Shown piece after piece: positions 15,418 through 23,847 of a DNA stretch of 33,814 nucleotides. Numbering within the stretch: the first letter of the stretch is position 1; each line of letters starts with the position of its first letter. Position numbers and translations under genes: made by a program. The notes under the pieces are model-generated. The model was not told where the DNA came from. It did no database searches and saw only the letters and a list, made by a program, of their open reading frames with translations. The DNA is from Caryophanales bacterium (GTDB lineage Bacteria > Bacillota > Bacilli > Exiguobacteriales > Exiguobacteriaceae): positions 7,009 through 40,822 of the forward strand of contig CABIYO010000024.1 of assembly GCA_902362975.1 (NCBI GenBank). Direction: 5' to 3'.

Positions 15418-16673
15418 GGTTTTTTGACGACGCACACCGTTCGTTGTTCACGGCGGAACAAGCGCTCATATGCTTCGTATAGTTCATCGAGCGTGATGGC
15501 ATCAATCAAAGTCGGGATTTCAAACAAGTTCCCATCATTGAGTGCATAGCGGGAGAACTGATTGGCGATGAACTCAGGTGAGTTCAATGCTTTCAAGAAC
15601 TGTCCTTTCATCATGCGTTTCTTCCGGTCGAGCGTCTCTTGACTCAACTGAAGTGGACGTTCTAACGCCTCCGTCACACGGCCGACAAACGCATCCACTT
15701 CCGACGTCTCCATCGACAAGGTGGCAAAGGCAAACGTTTCCTCTGACGTATAGTCAAATGAGAAGGCATCGTCAATCAATCCTTCAGCATAAAGTTCTGT
15801 ATAAAGAGGAGCTGTCATGTCGAAGAGCGCATGCATGAGCAACTCTACTGTCAATTCTTGCTTCAAACCCGCTTCCCCAGCTTGTGGTACATCCTTATAC
15901 CCAATCATGACTTTCGATACAGAGACGTCCATCTCGATGACCCGTTCTGACAGACGGACCGTGGTCGGTTCATATATTGTCTCACGAGCACTCAATCTTG
16001 GTTTTTCAAAAGATTTAGCTGCTTGGTTATCTTGAATCAAGGCAAACATCTCATCCGGTTCGATGTTCCCGACGACGAATAATACCATGTTACTCGGATG
16101 ATAGAACGCTTGATGACAGGTGTACAAGTCTTCTGCCGTAATCTTTGAAATCGATTCGATTGTACCTGCGATATCAATCTTGACGGGATGTGTCTCGTAC
16201 ATCGCCTCAATTAAACCAAAATACAAGCGCCATCCCGGATTGTCTTGATACATTTGAATTTCTTGACCGATGATGCCTTTTTCTTTCTCGACCGACTCTT
16301 TCGTAAAATAAGGAGTCTGGACGAAATCAAGTAGCGTTTGTACGTTTTCCGAAATCTTGGACGTGGCACTGAACAAATAAGCCGTCCGTGTGAAGGAAGT
16401 GAACGCGTTCGCTGACGCTCCTTGACGACCGAATTGTTGGAAGACGTCACCATCTTCTTTCTCGAACATCTTATGTTCTAAGAAATGTGCGGTACCATCG
16501 GGAACCTCGATCCAGTCTTCTAGTTTGAAGCGTCGGTCAATCGATCCAAATTTAGTCGTGAACGTCGCGAATGTTTTTTCATATCCAGTCTTTTTCAACA
16601 AGTAAACGGAGAGGCCATTGTCGAGAACGTGATGATGTAACGTCTCTCCGACGTTAGGAAAGTCTAATTTCAT
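15414..16673 (-). CDS. ymfH: YmfH, M16 family zinc metallopeptidase-like protein
   Basis: This is the catalytic-type M16 (pitrilysin) subunit. It carries the inverted zinc motif H-x2-E-H as 'HFLEHKMFE' (His63, Glu66, His67) and a distal Glu ligand in 'IIGQEIQMYQDNP' (about residue 138). It has 419 residues in two M16 halves. In B. subtilis YmfH and YmfF are linked with modification of elongation factor P, and their natural substrate is unclear. The ATG at 16673 has AAAGGAGG 6 bases upstream; the longer frame is rejected. It overlaps ymfF and ymfI by four bases on each side, so the three genes form a tightly coupled unit. Confidence 0.92.
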   Translation of the reverse strand: MKLDFPNVGETLHHHVLDNGLSVYLLKKTGYEKTFATFTTKFGSIDRRFKLEDWIEVPDGTAHFLEHKMFEKEDGDVFQQFGRQGASANAFTSFTRTAYLFSATSKISENVQTLLDFVQTPYFTKESVEKEKGIIGQEIQMYQDNPGWRLYFGLIEAMYETHPVKIDIAGTIESISKITAEDLYTCHQAFYHPSNMVLFVVGNIEPDEMFALIQDNQAAKSFEKPRLSARETIYEPTTVRLSERVIEMDVSVSKVMIGYKDVPQAGEAGLKQELTVELLMHALFDMTAPLYTELYAEGLIDDAFSFDYTSEETFAFATLSMETSEVDAFVGRVTEALERPLQLSQETLDRKKRMMKGQFLKALNSPEFIANQFSRYALNDGNLFEIPTLIDAITLDELYEAYERLFRREQRTVCVVKKP

Positions 16674-17908
16674 GCTTTTCCTCCTTTCAAGCAATAAACC
16701 GCTTCGAGCTCCATTTCTTTCGCAAGCGCGACGACATGATCTCGCGTCGTGTCCTCAATGATCGCCATCTCTTCGTCTAACGAGAACGGACGAACGTCCG
16801 CTCCACTCATCCAAGCAATCAATTGACGTGGACTGTCTCCAAGTTGACGACGTTGATGGAGCAACAACTCTTTCGTCTGTTGCAACGTCTCATCCTCAAA
16901 CTCGCCCGCTTGTAAAGCGTTCAATTGCTCTTCGATGATCTGTTCGGTTTTTTGCTGGTTCGATGCATCGATGCCCGCATAGACGAACAACTTCCGATTG
17001 AGGGAACTATATTGTGAGGCGGCATAGTACGCCAGGCTCTCTTTTTCACGCACGTTCATGAACAGTTTCGAGTGAGGGAATCCTCCGAACAATCCGTTCA
17101 CGACTTGCATGCGAATCGCCGCTTCCGTTCGTGGGTCGACATTAAGTGAATAAGCGAGATGGAGTTTGCTTTGTTTAATGTCTTGGTGTTCTTCCAAACG
17201 CTTGAACTCTCCTCGACTCGCTTCTGGTAACAGGCGTGGTCGACGTGTCCCAAGGGATTCCAATGGGTTGAAAGCCTGTTCGACTTGCTCACGATTGACA
17301 TCTCCGACAACATAGATGTCCACACGATCGTGTTGAATCATCGATTGATATGTCTCGTACAATGATTTCGGTGTAACATGGTCGAGTTGCTCGAGCGTAC
17401 CGAGTGACGGAATCGCAAGTTCTCCCCCGAGCATTTCTTGTAGACGCTGTTGGGCGAAACGCATTTTGTCATCATAGACCGATTCGATACGCTGACGTTG
17501 CAATCGACGTTCCTGCTCGACGATGAGTGGCTGGAATGCCCCATCATATGCGTTCGGACGAAGGAGAACGTCTTCGAGTAACTCGATTGCCTGATTCAAT
17601 ACGTCTTCTCCGACAAGATGATCGTTGACGACTTCGAGTTGGAATTGGATGACGTGCTCCTTTCCAATCTTAGATGCACCAGCATATAAGTTTGTGTCAT
17701 ACAACTCCTCTAGCGGTGTGTGAAATAACTCAATGGACGGATACGTTGCCGTCGATTTCTCCATGATGAACGGGAGCAATGCCCGATCTGCGACCGTCTC
17801 CGCCGATAATGGAGCGGCGAATGACACGAGACAAGTCGTCGTTTTAAATTTTTTGGTCGGATAGACCGAGTAGTGCAATTGATGTTGGAACTGAACGATA
17901 CCTTTCAT
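16670..17908 (-). CDS. ymfF: YmfF, inactive-type M16 peptidase partner
   Basis: This is a 412-residue M16-fold protein without the H-x2-E-H zinc motif, so it is probably the non-catalytic partner of YmfH, as in other M16B heterodimers. It contains the later M16 motif 'NGLFGGFPHSKLFMNVREKESLAYYA' with the Arg-x-Lys-Glu and Tyr-Tyr residues that bind substrate in the second half. The start is ATG 17908: its ribosome-binding site AAAGGAGTGA overlaps the stop codon of the upstream adenosyltransferase gene, indicating coupling. The frame runs 39 codons further upstream, overlapping that gene, and this extension is rejected. Confidence 0.9.
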   Translation of the reverse strand: MKGIVQFQHQLHYSVYPTKKFKTTTCLVSFAAPLSAETVADRALLPFIMEKSTATYPSIELFHTPLEELYDTNLYAGASKIGKEHVIQFQLEVVNDHLVGEDVLNQAIELLEDVLLRPNAYDGAFQPLIVEQERRLQRQRIESVYDDKMRFAQQRLQEMLGGELAIPSLGTLEQLDHVTPKSLYETYQSMIQHDRVDIYVVGDVNREQVEQAFNPLESLGTRRPRLLPEASRGEFKRLEEHQDIKQSKLHLAYSLNVDPRTEAAIRMQVVNGLFGGFPHSKLFMNVREKESLAYYAASQYSSLNRKLFVYAGIDASNQQKTEQIIEEQLNALQAGEFEDETLQQTKELLLHQRRQLGDSPRQLIAWMSGADVRPFSLDEEMAIIEDTTRDHVVALAKEMELEAVYCLKGGKA

Positions 17909-17915
17909 CTGCCGA

Positions 17916-18467
17916 TCACTCCTTTTTTTGTTTTGGTTGAAACACGGCAGCGCCGCGCACATATTCTTGATCCGGAACCCCTGCCACGACGTTCGCGTAA
18001 CGGGCAACCGTAAATAAATAATCACTCAATCGGTTAAAGTAGGGCAATTGCCGTTCGGCGACTCGCAGAGCCGCTAAGTCACGCTCGACCCGTCGACAGA
18101 CGGCACGAGCCACATGTAAGCTAGCTGCGGCAACGCTGCCGCCCGGAAGGATGAAGCGTACAAGTTCCGGACAGGACTCCTCCCACTCATCCATCCATCG
18201 TTCTAGTTCCGTCACGATCGACAAATCGACCATTTTTGGAGGTTCCTCAGCATACATCAACTCCGATCCAAGGTCGAATAAGTCGTGCTGTATCTTCGTC
18301 AGCTGTATTTGGAGCGTCTCATCCTCTAGATGCGCGATGGCGAGTCCAATCTGGCTGTTCAACTCATCGAGATGACCCATCGCTTCAATCTGAGGATGGG
18401 ATTTCTCGACACGACTACCGATTAATGAGGTTTCACCCTTGTCGCCCGTTCGTGTATAACGTTTCAT
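17916..18467 (-). CDS. PduO-type corrinoid adenosyltransferase
   Basis: This is a 183-residue enzyme that transfers the adenosyl group of ATP to cob(I)alamin to make coenzyme B12 (PduO/MMAB class, trimer). Family marks are the N-terminal ATP-binding 'YTRTGDKGETSLIGS', 'EAMGHLDELNSQIGLA', 'IQHDLFDLGSEL' and the C-terminal 'ARAVCRRVERDLAAL' followed by 'YFNRLSDYLFTVAR'. GGGGGG lies 6-8 bases before the ATG. It sits between resE and ymfF, an arrangement I do not know from B. subtilis. No other B12-related gene is in the window, so its client enzyme is unknown. Confidence 0.93.
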   Translation of the reverse strand: MKRYTRTGDKGETSLIGSRVEKSHPQIEAMGHLDELNSQIGLAIAHLEDETLQIQLTKIQHDLFDLGSELMYAEEPPKMVDLSIVTELERWMDEWEESCPELVRFILPGGSVAAASLHVARAVCRRVERDLAALRVAERQLPYFNRLSDYLFTVARYANVVAGVPDQEYVRGAAVFQPKQKKE

Positions 18468-18492
18468 TCGACTCCCCCCTTAAAATGCCACA

Positions 18493-18518
18493 AATGGTGA
18501 CTCAAGCGAGTCACCATT
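18493..18518 (-). terminator. Hairpin at the end of resE
   Basis: AATGGTGACTC (18493-18503) and GAGTCACCATT (18508-18518) form a perfect 11-base stem with a 4-base loop. The stem reaches into the resE stop codon (18517-18519). On the minus strand the tail is only TTTG, so termination may be partial and the adenosyltransferase gene may be reached by readthrough. Confidence 0.6.
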
Positions 18519-20226
18519 ACGAGTTGTGTGGTTGTTCAAATGGTAAGTAAATCTCGAAGGTGGTTCCGACCCCGAGTGTACTCGACACGCTCACTTTCCC
18601 GTGATGGGCATCGACCACATTCTTCACGATCGCGAGTCCGATGCCCGTCCCTGTCTTCGAACCACTGGTCCGGGCCTTATCGGCTTTATAGAATCGCTCG
18701 AATACGAACGGCAAATCCTCTTTTGGAATTCCGTGACCTGTATCCGTCAACTGAATCCGTAGTCCGTCCGCCTCTTCTGTGGCCTCAATCCGAATTTCTC
18801 CAGAATCGGTATGCGCGATAGCATTGCCAATCAAGTTGGTGAACACTTGCTCGAGACGATCGCCATCCGCCTCGATGAGACGGTGCGGGGCGTCGGTATG
18901 TAAACGAATCCCTTTTTCAGATGCCATCTGATTGAACTTTCGCATGACTCGAGGCAAGAAATCACCGATATCAAACAAAGTAAAATGCATCGTCTCTTTA
19001 CCCGATTCGATGCGTGCCAAATCCAACAAATCATTGACGAGTCTTGCCAAGCGGAGCGATTCATCATAGATGATGGAGGCGAACTCTTTCGTCGTCTCGT
19101 CGCTCTCAGTAATGCCATCGATGATTGCCTCTGAATACCCTTGAAGCGTCACGAGCGGTGTCCTTAGTTCATGGCTAATATTCGCCACAAAATCGGTCCG
19201 CATCTTATCGAGACGATGACTTTCTGACGTATCCCGGATGACAACGACAGCACCCTCGAAATCGTCTTCTCCGACGAGTGGTGTGACTGTCAGTGTATAA
19301 TACCGTTCATCCTGTTTCACTTCGATTGTCTTTTCAGACGTCCCCTCCATCACTTCCTCATAAAGAGACAATACGACTTCATGTGGTTGCCCGTCTTGAA
19401 GTAATGGACTCGCTTGCGGGTTCGTGACAATCACGTTCGCATGACGATCGAGTGTGATGACACCGTCTGCCATCGAACGAAGAATCGACGCAAGCTGCAG
19501 CCGTTCCCGGTCAAGCGCATTCACATATTTCGAAAGCTGACTGCTCATTGCGTTGAAAGAAGCAGCGAGTTCGCCAATTTCATCCCGTGTCTTCGTCTCC
19601 AAACGCAAATCAAATTGCCCCTCTCCCGTCTTATTGACTGCATCCCGCATCGCGCGGAGCGGTGCCGTGATTCGTGTCGACAAGAAGAAAGCGAAGACGG
19701 TCGTGACGATGATGGCCGAAGCGACGGTCCAAAGAATGATGGTCCGTGCTCCCGCGTTCGCACTCGAGATCGCATCGAGCGGTTCGAGCAGGTAGAGCGT
19801 ATACTGTCCTGTCGATAAGGAGAAGGTCGTCCGATACGCTAGCGCGGCCTGGTCGTCAAAGGATGAGAAATTTCCGATGGCCGTCTCACCGACCGCCTGA
19901 TAAGTTTCCCAATCCTGTCGTTCAAGTTCCACCATCAAGCCATCCACTTGATTTCCAAAATTCGATCGGGTCGTCCCGTTCTCTAAGATATAGTTAGCCC
20001 CGTACACTTCGATGATTTGATCAATCGTCTGGGACGTGTCACCTTCATTCAACAAAACCGATTGGACCTGTCCACCGAGCTTGGCAAGATGCCCTCGTTC
20101 CTGATCGATATGAAAGGAATTAAAAAATTCAAGCATCAACACCGAGACGATGAATAAGATGACACTGACCAAAACGAGAATCGTCAGCCACAGTTTCGTG
20201 ACGATGCTGTTTCGACGAATCATCAT
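18517..20226 (-). CDS. resE: ResE sensor histidine kinase
   Basis: This is a membrane sensor kinase of the ResD-ResE system, which responds to oxygen limitation and nitric oxide or respiratory state. Its 569 residues hold TM1 (about 12-33), an extracytoplasmic region (about 34-160), TM2 (about 163-183), a HAMP linker ('ITAPLRAMRDAV' to 'ELAASFNAM'), a PAS domain (about 245-335), HisKA with phospho-acceptor His352 in 'FVANISHELRTPLVTLQGY', and an ATPase domain with 'QVFTNLIGNAIAHT', 'LTDTGHGIPKEDLPFVFERF' and 'GTGIGLAIVKN'. It overlaps the resD stop by four bases (ATGA), so the pair is translationally coupled. Confidence 0.95.
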   Translation of the reverse strand: MMIRRNSIVTKLWLTILVLVSVILFIVSVLMLEFFNSFHIDQERGHLAKLGGQVQSVLLNEGDTSQTIDQIIEVYGANYILENGTTRSNFGNQVDGLMVELERQDWETYQAVGETAIGNFSSFDDQAALAYRTTFSLSTGQYTLYLLEPLDAISSANAGARTIILWTVASAIIVTTVFAFFLSTRITAPLRAMRDAVNKTGEGQFDLRLETKTRDEIGELAASFNAMSSQLSKYVNALDRERLQLASILRSMADGVITLDRHANVIVTNPQASPLLQDGQPHEVVLSLYEEVMEGTSEKTIEVKQDERYYTLTVTPLVGEDDFEGAVVVIRDTSESHRLDKMRTDFVANISHELRTPLVTLQGYSEAIIDGITESDETTKEFASIIYDESLRLARLVNDLLDLARIESGKETMHFTLFDIGDFLPRVMRKFNQMASEKGIRLHTDAPHRLIEADGDRLEQVFTNLIGNAIAHTDSGEIRIEATEEADGLRIQLTDTGHGIPKEDLPFVFERFYKADKARTSGSKTGTGIGLAIVKNVVDAHHGKVSVSSTLGVGTTFEIYLPFEQPHNS

Positions 20227-20939
20227 TCACTAGCAGCTTCGAACTTGTACCCGACACCCCATACGGTCGTGATCATATGCGCCGCGTCCGGTGAGACACG
20301 ATTCAATTTCTCACGAAGACGTTTCACATGCGTATCGACGGTCCGAAGGTCTCCGAAAAATTCGTAGTTCCATACTTCTTTTAACAACTGCTCTCGTGAA
20401 AAGACTTTATCCACCTGTTTTGCGAGGAAGAACAATAACTCATATTCTTTTGGTGTGAGGGCGATTTCCTCGCCGTCTACCGTGACGCGGTGTGCATCAT
20501 TATCGATTGTCAGATGTGGGAAGACGATCAAGTCCTTCGACTTCTCACTCGTGTGCATGAACTTCGTCGAACCAGAGCGGCGAAGCAATGCTTTGACGCG
20601 GAGCACGACTTCACGCGGACTGAAAGGCTTGACGATATAATCATCCGCCCCGACTTCAAATCCTTGGACACGATCGATTTCTTCACCTTTCGCCGTAAGC
20701 ATGATGACCGGAGTCGCTTTCGTCTTCCGGAGTTCTGTACATACTTCAACCCCATCCATCTTTGGCATCATCAAATCAAGCAAGATCACGTCGTATTCGT
20801 TATCAAGGGCAAGCGCGAGCGCCTCTTCACCATTGACCGCTTCTTCAATCACATACTGTTCACGTTCTAAGTACATTTTTAAAAGTCGGCGAATTCTCTC
20901 CTCGTCGTCGACTACTAAAATCTTCGTTTTCTCAGCCAT
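20223..20939 (-). CDS. resD: ResD response regulator
   Basis: This OmpR-family regulator has 238 residues. In B. subtilis ResD activates resABC, ctaA, nasDEF, hmp and fnr. The receiver domain has acidic pocket residues in 'ILVVDDEERIRRLL', phospho-acceptor Asp55 in 'VILLDLMMPKMDG' and 'IVKPFSPREVVLRV' (Lys about 105). The C-terminal winged helix has 'LTPKEYELLFFLAKQVDKVFSREQLLKEVW' and 'RTVDTHVKRLREKL'. The start is ATG 20939, eight bases after AGGAGGG; the frame extends further upstream across the operator-like palindrome and is rejected. It has its own promoter in the gap after resC. Confidence 0.95.
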   Translation of the reverse strand: MAEKTKILVVDDEERIRRLLKMYLEREQYVIEEAVNGEEALALALDNEYDVILLDLMMPKMDGVEVCTELRKTKATPVIMLTAKGEEIDRVQGFEVGADDYIVKPFSPREVVLRVKALLRRSGSTKFMHTSEKSKDLIVFPHLTIDNDAHRVTVDGEEIALTPKEYELLFFLAKQVDKVFSREQLLKEVWNYEFFGDLRTVDTHVKRLREKLNRVSPDAAHMITTVWGVGYKFEAASE

Positions 20940-20976
20940 ACCTGAAACCCTCCTAAGACCCATTACGAGTTGTAGC

Positions 20977-21001
20977 GAATGTTGCACAATTGTGAACATT
21001 C
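20977..21001. promoter_or_regulatory. Operator-like palindrome in the resD leader
   Basis: Arms GAATGTT and AACATTC (7 bases, perfect) flank a core that contains the 10-base palindrome CACAATTGTG, offset by one base. It starts about 8 bases after the predicted resD transcription start. The same core recurs in the palindrome at 21073-21092. Half-sites of the form AATTGTGA resemble the TTGTGA-like sequences bound by ResD and Fnr/Rex-type regulators, but the orientation is everted relative to Fnr and Rex sites, so the binding protein is unknown. Confidence 0.5.
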
Positions 21002-21015
21002 TACTCTCTGCCATA

Positions 21016-21045
21016 ACTATACCACTCTATTATTTCGCTTCACAA
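21016..21045 (-). promoter_or_regulatory. resD: resD promoter
   Basis: On the minus strand, TTGTGA (21040-21045) and TATAGT (21016-21021) are spaced by 18 bases, between the resC stop and the resD start. This fits the known pattern of a separate resDE promoter downstream of resABC. Confidence 0.6.
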
Positions 21046-21072
21046 CGATGATTTGATGGACCAAATGAAATA

Positions 21073-21092
21073 GAAGTCACAATTGTGACTTC
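21073..21092. promoter_or_regulatory. Perfect 20-base palindrome after resC
   Basis: GAAGTCACAATTGTGACTTC is a perfect palindrome starting 7 bases past the resC stop codon and about 28 bases upstream of the resD -35. On the minus strand the tail is TATTTCATTT, so it could act as a weak terminator of resABC. Its core CACAATTGTG is shared with the palindrome in the resD leader, which favours protein binding. Confidence 0.55.
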
Positions 21093-21099
21093 TTTTATG

Positions 21100-22284
21100 T
21101 CAGGCATACGAATGCAGACCGGCAATGACCAGGTTGACGAAGACGAGGTTGAACATGATGATGGCAAATCCACCGACACATAACCAGGCCGCTTTCGTTC
21201 CTGTCCAGCCACGCTGAATGCGCATATGCAAGTAGTAAATATAGATCAGCATCGTGATGAGGGCCCAGACTTCTTTCGGGTCCCATCCCCAGAAACGGTT
21301 CCAGGCAATCTGTGCCCAAATCATCGCAAAGATCAGACCACCAAGGATAAAGACGGGTAATCCAATCGCGACCGAGCGATAGCTGATTTCATCAGCAAGG
21401 TCGAGATCGACTTTTCTTGCAAGGGGTTGGAGCGCTTCAGCGACGCGTTTACGCAAGATGACAAAGCGGAGCAACACATAGATTACAATTCCGCTAATGA
21501 CCGACCAGATGAGCGTGTTCAACTTGAGTGTATTGATCCAGGTTGGGAGTTCGAGTGACAAGCCACTCGCGCCAGACAAGAGTTGTGCCCCTTCTGGTAC
21601 GAACAAGATCGGCATGAAATATTCATACGTCTCCACTTGACCGCGATCGTTCGTGAACTCGACGACACCTCCGGCACCAATCCCCTTGAATAACATCGAG
21701 ACGATGATGAAGCCGAGCGTGCACATGAGGACAAACATCGTCACTTCGAGCCACGTCCGTGACTTAGACTGTTCTTTCATCGATGTTTCGTTCAATAAGA
21801 AAATGAGGCCCGATGCAAAACTAATCGCCAAAATTCCTTGTCCGAGCGCAGCCGTCGTAACGTGAATTTTCAACCATACACTGTTGAGTGCCGGGATGAG
21901 CGGTGCGACCTCACTCGAGAACATTGAGGCGAAGGCGATGACGAGTAACGCCATCGGCATCGCGAACAAGCCGAGTACATCATTTTTATAAATTCCATAT
22001 ACGACGAGGAACCCAAGTACCATCATCATACCGAAGAACGTCGTATATTCGTACAAGTTTGATACCGGCGCATAGCCGACAGCTGCCCAGCGCATAAAGA
22101 AATATGTCATTTGAGCGACAAAGCCGATGATTGCCAAGATAAAGGCGTATTTCCCATAGGCAACACGGTTGACGTTTCGATCTTTACGCATACCGCTAAC
22201 GGCAATCGTAAAGAGAACCGTCGAGATTGCGTAAAGGAAGAACGCGATAAACAGCATTCGGCTGCTCCATTCAATCCATTCCAT
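21100..22284 (-). CDS. resC: ResC, cytochrome c biogenesis protein (CcsA family)
   Basis: This polytopic membrane protein of 394 residues works with ResB in System II to move haem across the membrane and attach it to apocytochrome c. The haem-handling WWD-type motif is read as 'NRFWGWDPKEVWALITMLIY' near the C-terminus (about residue 320). Conserved histidines are in 'WLKIHVTTAALGQG' and 'YYLHMRIQRGW'. ATG 22284 overlaps the resB stop by one base and has AGAGGGG seven bases upstream; the in-frame TTG at 22287 is less likely. Two palindromes and the resD promoter follow. Confidence 0.94.
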   Translation of the reverse strand: MEWIEWSSRMLFIAFFLYAISTVLFTIAVSGMRKDRNVNRVAYGKYAFILAIIGFVAQMTYFFMRWAAVGYAPVSNLYEYTTFFGMMMVLGFLVVYGIYKNDVLGLFAMPMALLVIAFASMFSSEVAPLIPALNSVWLKIHVTTAALGQGILAISFASGLIFLLNETSMKEQSKSRTWLEVTMFVLMCTLGFIIVSMLFKGIGAGGVVEFTNDRGQVETYEYFMPILFVPEGAQLLSGASGLSLELPTWINTLKLNTLIWSVISGIVIYVLLRFVILRKRVAEALQPLARKVDLDLADEISYRSVAIGLPVFILGGLIFAMIWAQIAWNRFWGWDPKEVWALITMLIYIYYLHMRIQRGWTGTKAAWLCVGGFAIIMFNLVFVNLVIAGLHSYA

Positions 22285-23828
22285 CAAGATTCCCCTCTTT
22301 CATCTGTTGACTCGTTCTCCGACTTCTCTGTGAATCTCGCCTGGTCTTCCCACATCGGTAAACCGGACTGTTCTAATAATGGCGAAACCTCTCGACGGAG
22401 CGAGGACGGGTTTTTGTTTGTAAAGCCTGCAACGAGTACCTCATCTTCATGACGACGAATCCAGACACGGCGGTGTGGCCAATACATGCCCATCGCAATA
22501 CCGATCATAAAGATCGTGGCACCGACGATCAGAATCGGGTACGTCGAGTCACTCTTCACTCGAAGACCGCTCGTGCTTGCCATTTCTGTACCTGCAAACT
22601 GGACATCATAACGGTTCTCTTCATCGGCGACGTTGAGACGAATACCGACTAAGCTTGATTCCGTCTCGCCTTCAGGTGATTCGATATTGAAGAAGAAGGC
22701 AGGATTCAGTGCACGTGGTGATTTCGTGTTCGGTTGTCCATCCTTCACCTCAAAATCAGGATACAAGTCTTTCAACGTGACCGTGACCCCGTCTAAGTCA
22801 TACGACTTTTCCGGATTCTCGAGGTCGACTTTAAACGGTCCATACTCGTCACCTGTCTGTTTATCGGCAAGCATGAACGACATCGACAAGAATTCCGGTC
22901 GACTTGAATATTGCTCTTGATACACTTCATATTTTTCAAACTTAAACGGGTGGTTGACTTTCGTCGAACCGACATCGACTTGTTCGAGTTGCGGCGATCC
23001 GTCCTCGTTCGTTCCCGTCTTCTTAAATAATGTCAGTTCCGTCTCATAGTTTTTTGGAACGGCTCCGGCTTTTTCAATGGCAGCTGCGAACTTCGCATCT
23101 TCCTCATTGTTCTCCGGGTCATACATTTCAAGAATGAACTGGTCGTTCCGTAAGTAGTACTCGCCGTCAGTCGCCTTTAGCGACACCGTGTCGCCTTCAC
23201 GCACCCATTCGAGCGTATCGGTATGGAATGCAGGGAACACTCGCAGCATCGCCCCTAGGAAGAAGATGACAAGTCCGAGGTGGTTGACGTACGGGCCCCA
23301 ACGACCAAACCGGTGTTTCTCTGCTAACAGGGCATCACCGTCCCGTTTGACGGTATATCGTTTCTTTTTAAGTGCGACTGCGATCTCGTCAATTTGAGCC
23401 TCCGTCCCATCACCTTGTCCGAAGAGGCGTTGCCCCTTCATAAAACGTTCTGTCCGTCTGACCGGTTGTTTTTTAAGCGCCTTATAGAGCGGAACCCCAC
23501 GGTCAATCGACACGACGACGAGTGAGAGCGTCAACATGACAATCAGACCGATGTACCACCACGATGTGTATAGGTTATGGAATCCGAGCGCGTAATAAAT
23601 AGAACCCGGTGTTCCATATTCCTCCCTATAGTATTGTTCAGGCGGTAATTGTTGTGGGATGTACATCTCTTGAGGAAAGATTGTTCCGATTGCCGAACCG
23701 ACAATAATCAATGCAATTAACCACAACCCCACTTTGACCGATGCAAAGAAGTTCCACACACGGTCAATGATCGATTTCGGACGACGCTTCGACCGTAAAT
23801 CAGCGCCTTCGTATTTCATATCTAGCAT
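22284..23828 (-). CDS. resB: ResB, cytochrome c biogenesis protein (Ccs1 family)
   Basis: This is a 514-residue membrane protein of the ResB/Ccs1 family, partner of ResC in haem delivery to apocytochrome c. Visible are a cytoplasmic start, 'FFASVKVGLWLIALIIVGSAIGTIFPQE' (TM1), a second pair of helices around 'WWYIGLIVMLTLSLVVVSIDR' and 'WGPYVNHLGLVIFFLGAML', and a large extracytoplasmic domain (about 200-430). The last helix, 'YPILIVGATIFMIGIAMGMYWPHRRVWIR', is typical of the family. GGGGG lies 8 bases before the ATG. The stop codon touches the resC start, so the genes are coupled. Confidence 0.94.
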   Translation of the reverse strand: MLDMKYEGADLRSKRRPKSIIDRVWNFFASVKVGLWLIALIIVGSAIGTIFPQEMYIPQQLPPEQYYREEYGTPGSIYYALGFHNLYTSWWYIGLIVMLTLSLVVVSIDRGVPLYKALKKQPVRRTERFMKGQRLFGQGDGTEAQIDEIAVALKKKRYTVKRDGDALLAEKHRFGRWGPYVNHLGLVIFFLGAMLRVFPAFHTDTLEWVREGDTVSLKATDGEYYLRNDQFILEMYDPENNEEDAKFAAAIEKAGAVPKNYETELTLFKKTGTNEDGSPQLEQVDVGSTKVNHPFKFEKYEVYQEQYSSRPEFLSMSFMLADKQTGDEYGPFKVDLENPEKSYDLDGVTVTLKDLYPDFEVKDGQPNTKSPRALNPAFFFNIESPEGETESSLVGIRLNVADEENRYDVQFAGTEMASTSGLRVKSDSTYPILIVGATIFMIGIAMGMYWPHRRVWIRRHEDEVLVAGFTNKNPSSLRREVSPLLEQSGLPMWEDQARFTEKSENESTDERGES

Positions 23829-23847
23829 CTGTGCGTCCCCCGTTCGC

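Noticed and set aside
19414..19997. Plus-strand frames of 80-134 codons inside resE, and many similar frames across the window
   Set aside because: These are shadows of well-conserved minus-strand genes, without ribosome-binding sites or recognisable motifs.
20977..21001. A classical Rex or Fnr site at resD
   Set aside because: Those sites have TTGTG...CACAA or TGTGA...TCACA order; here the halves are everted (CACAA followed by TTGTG), so I only call it an operator-like palindrome.
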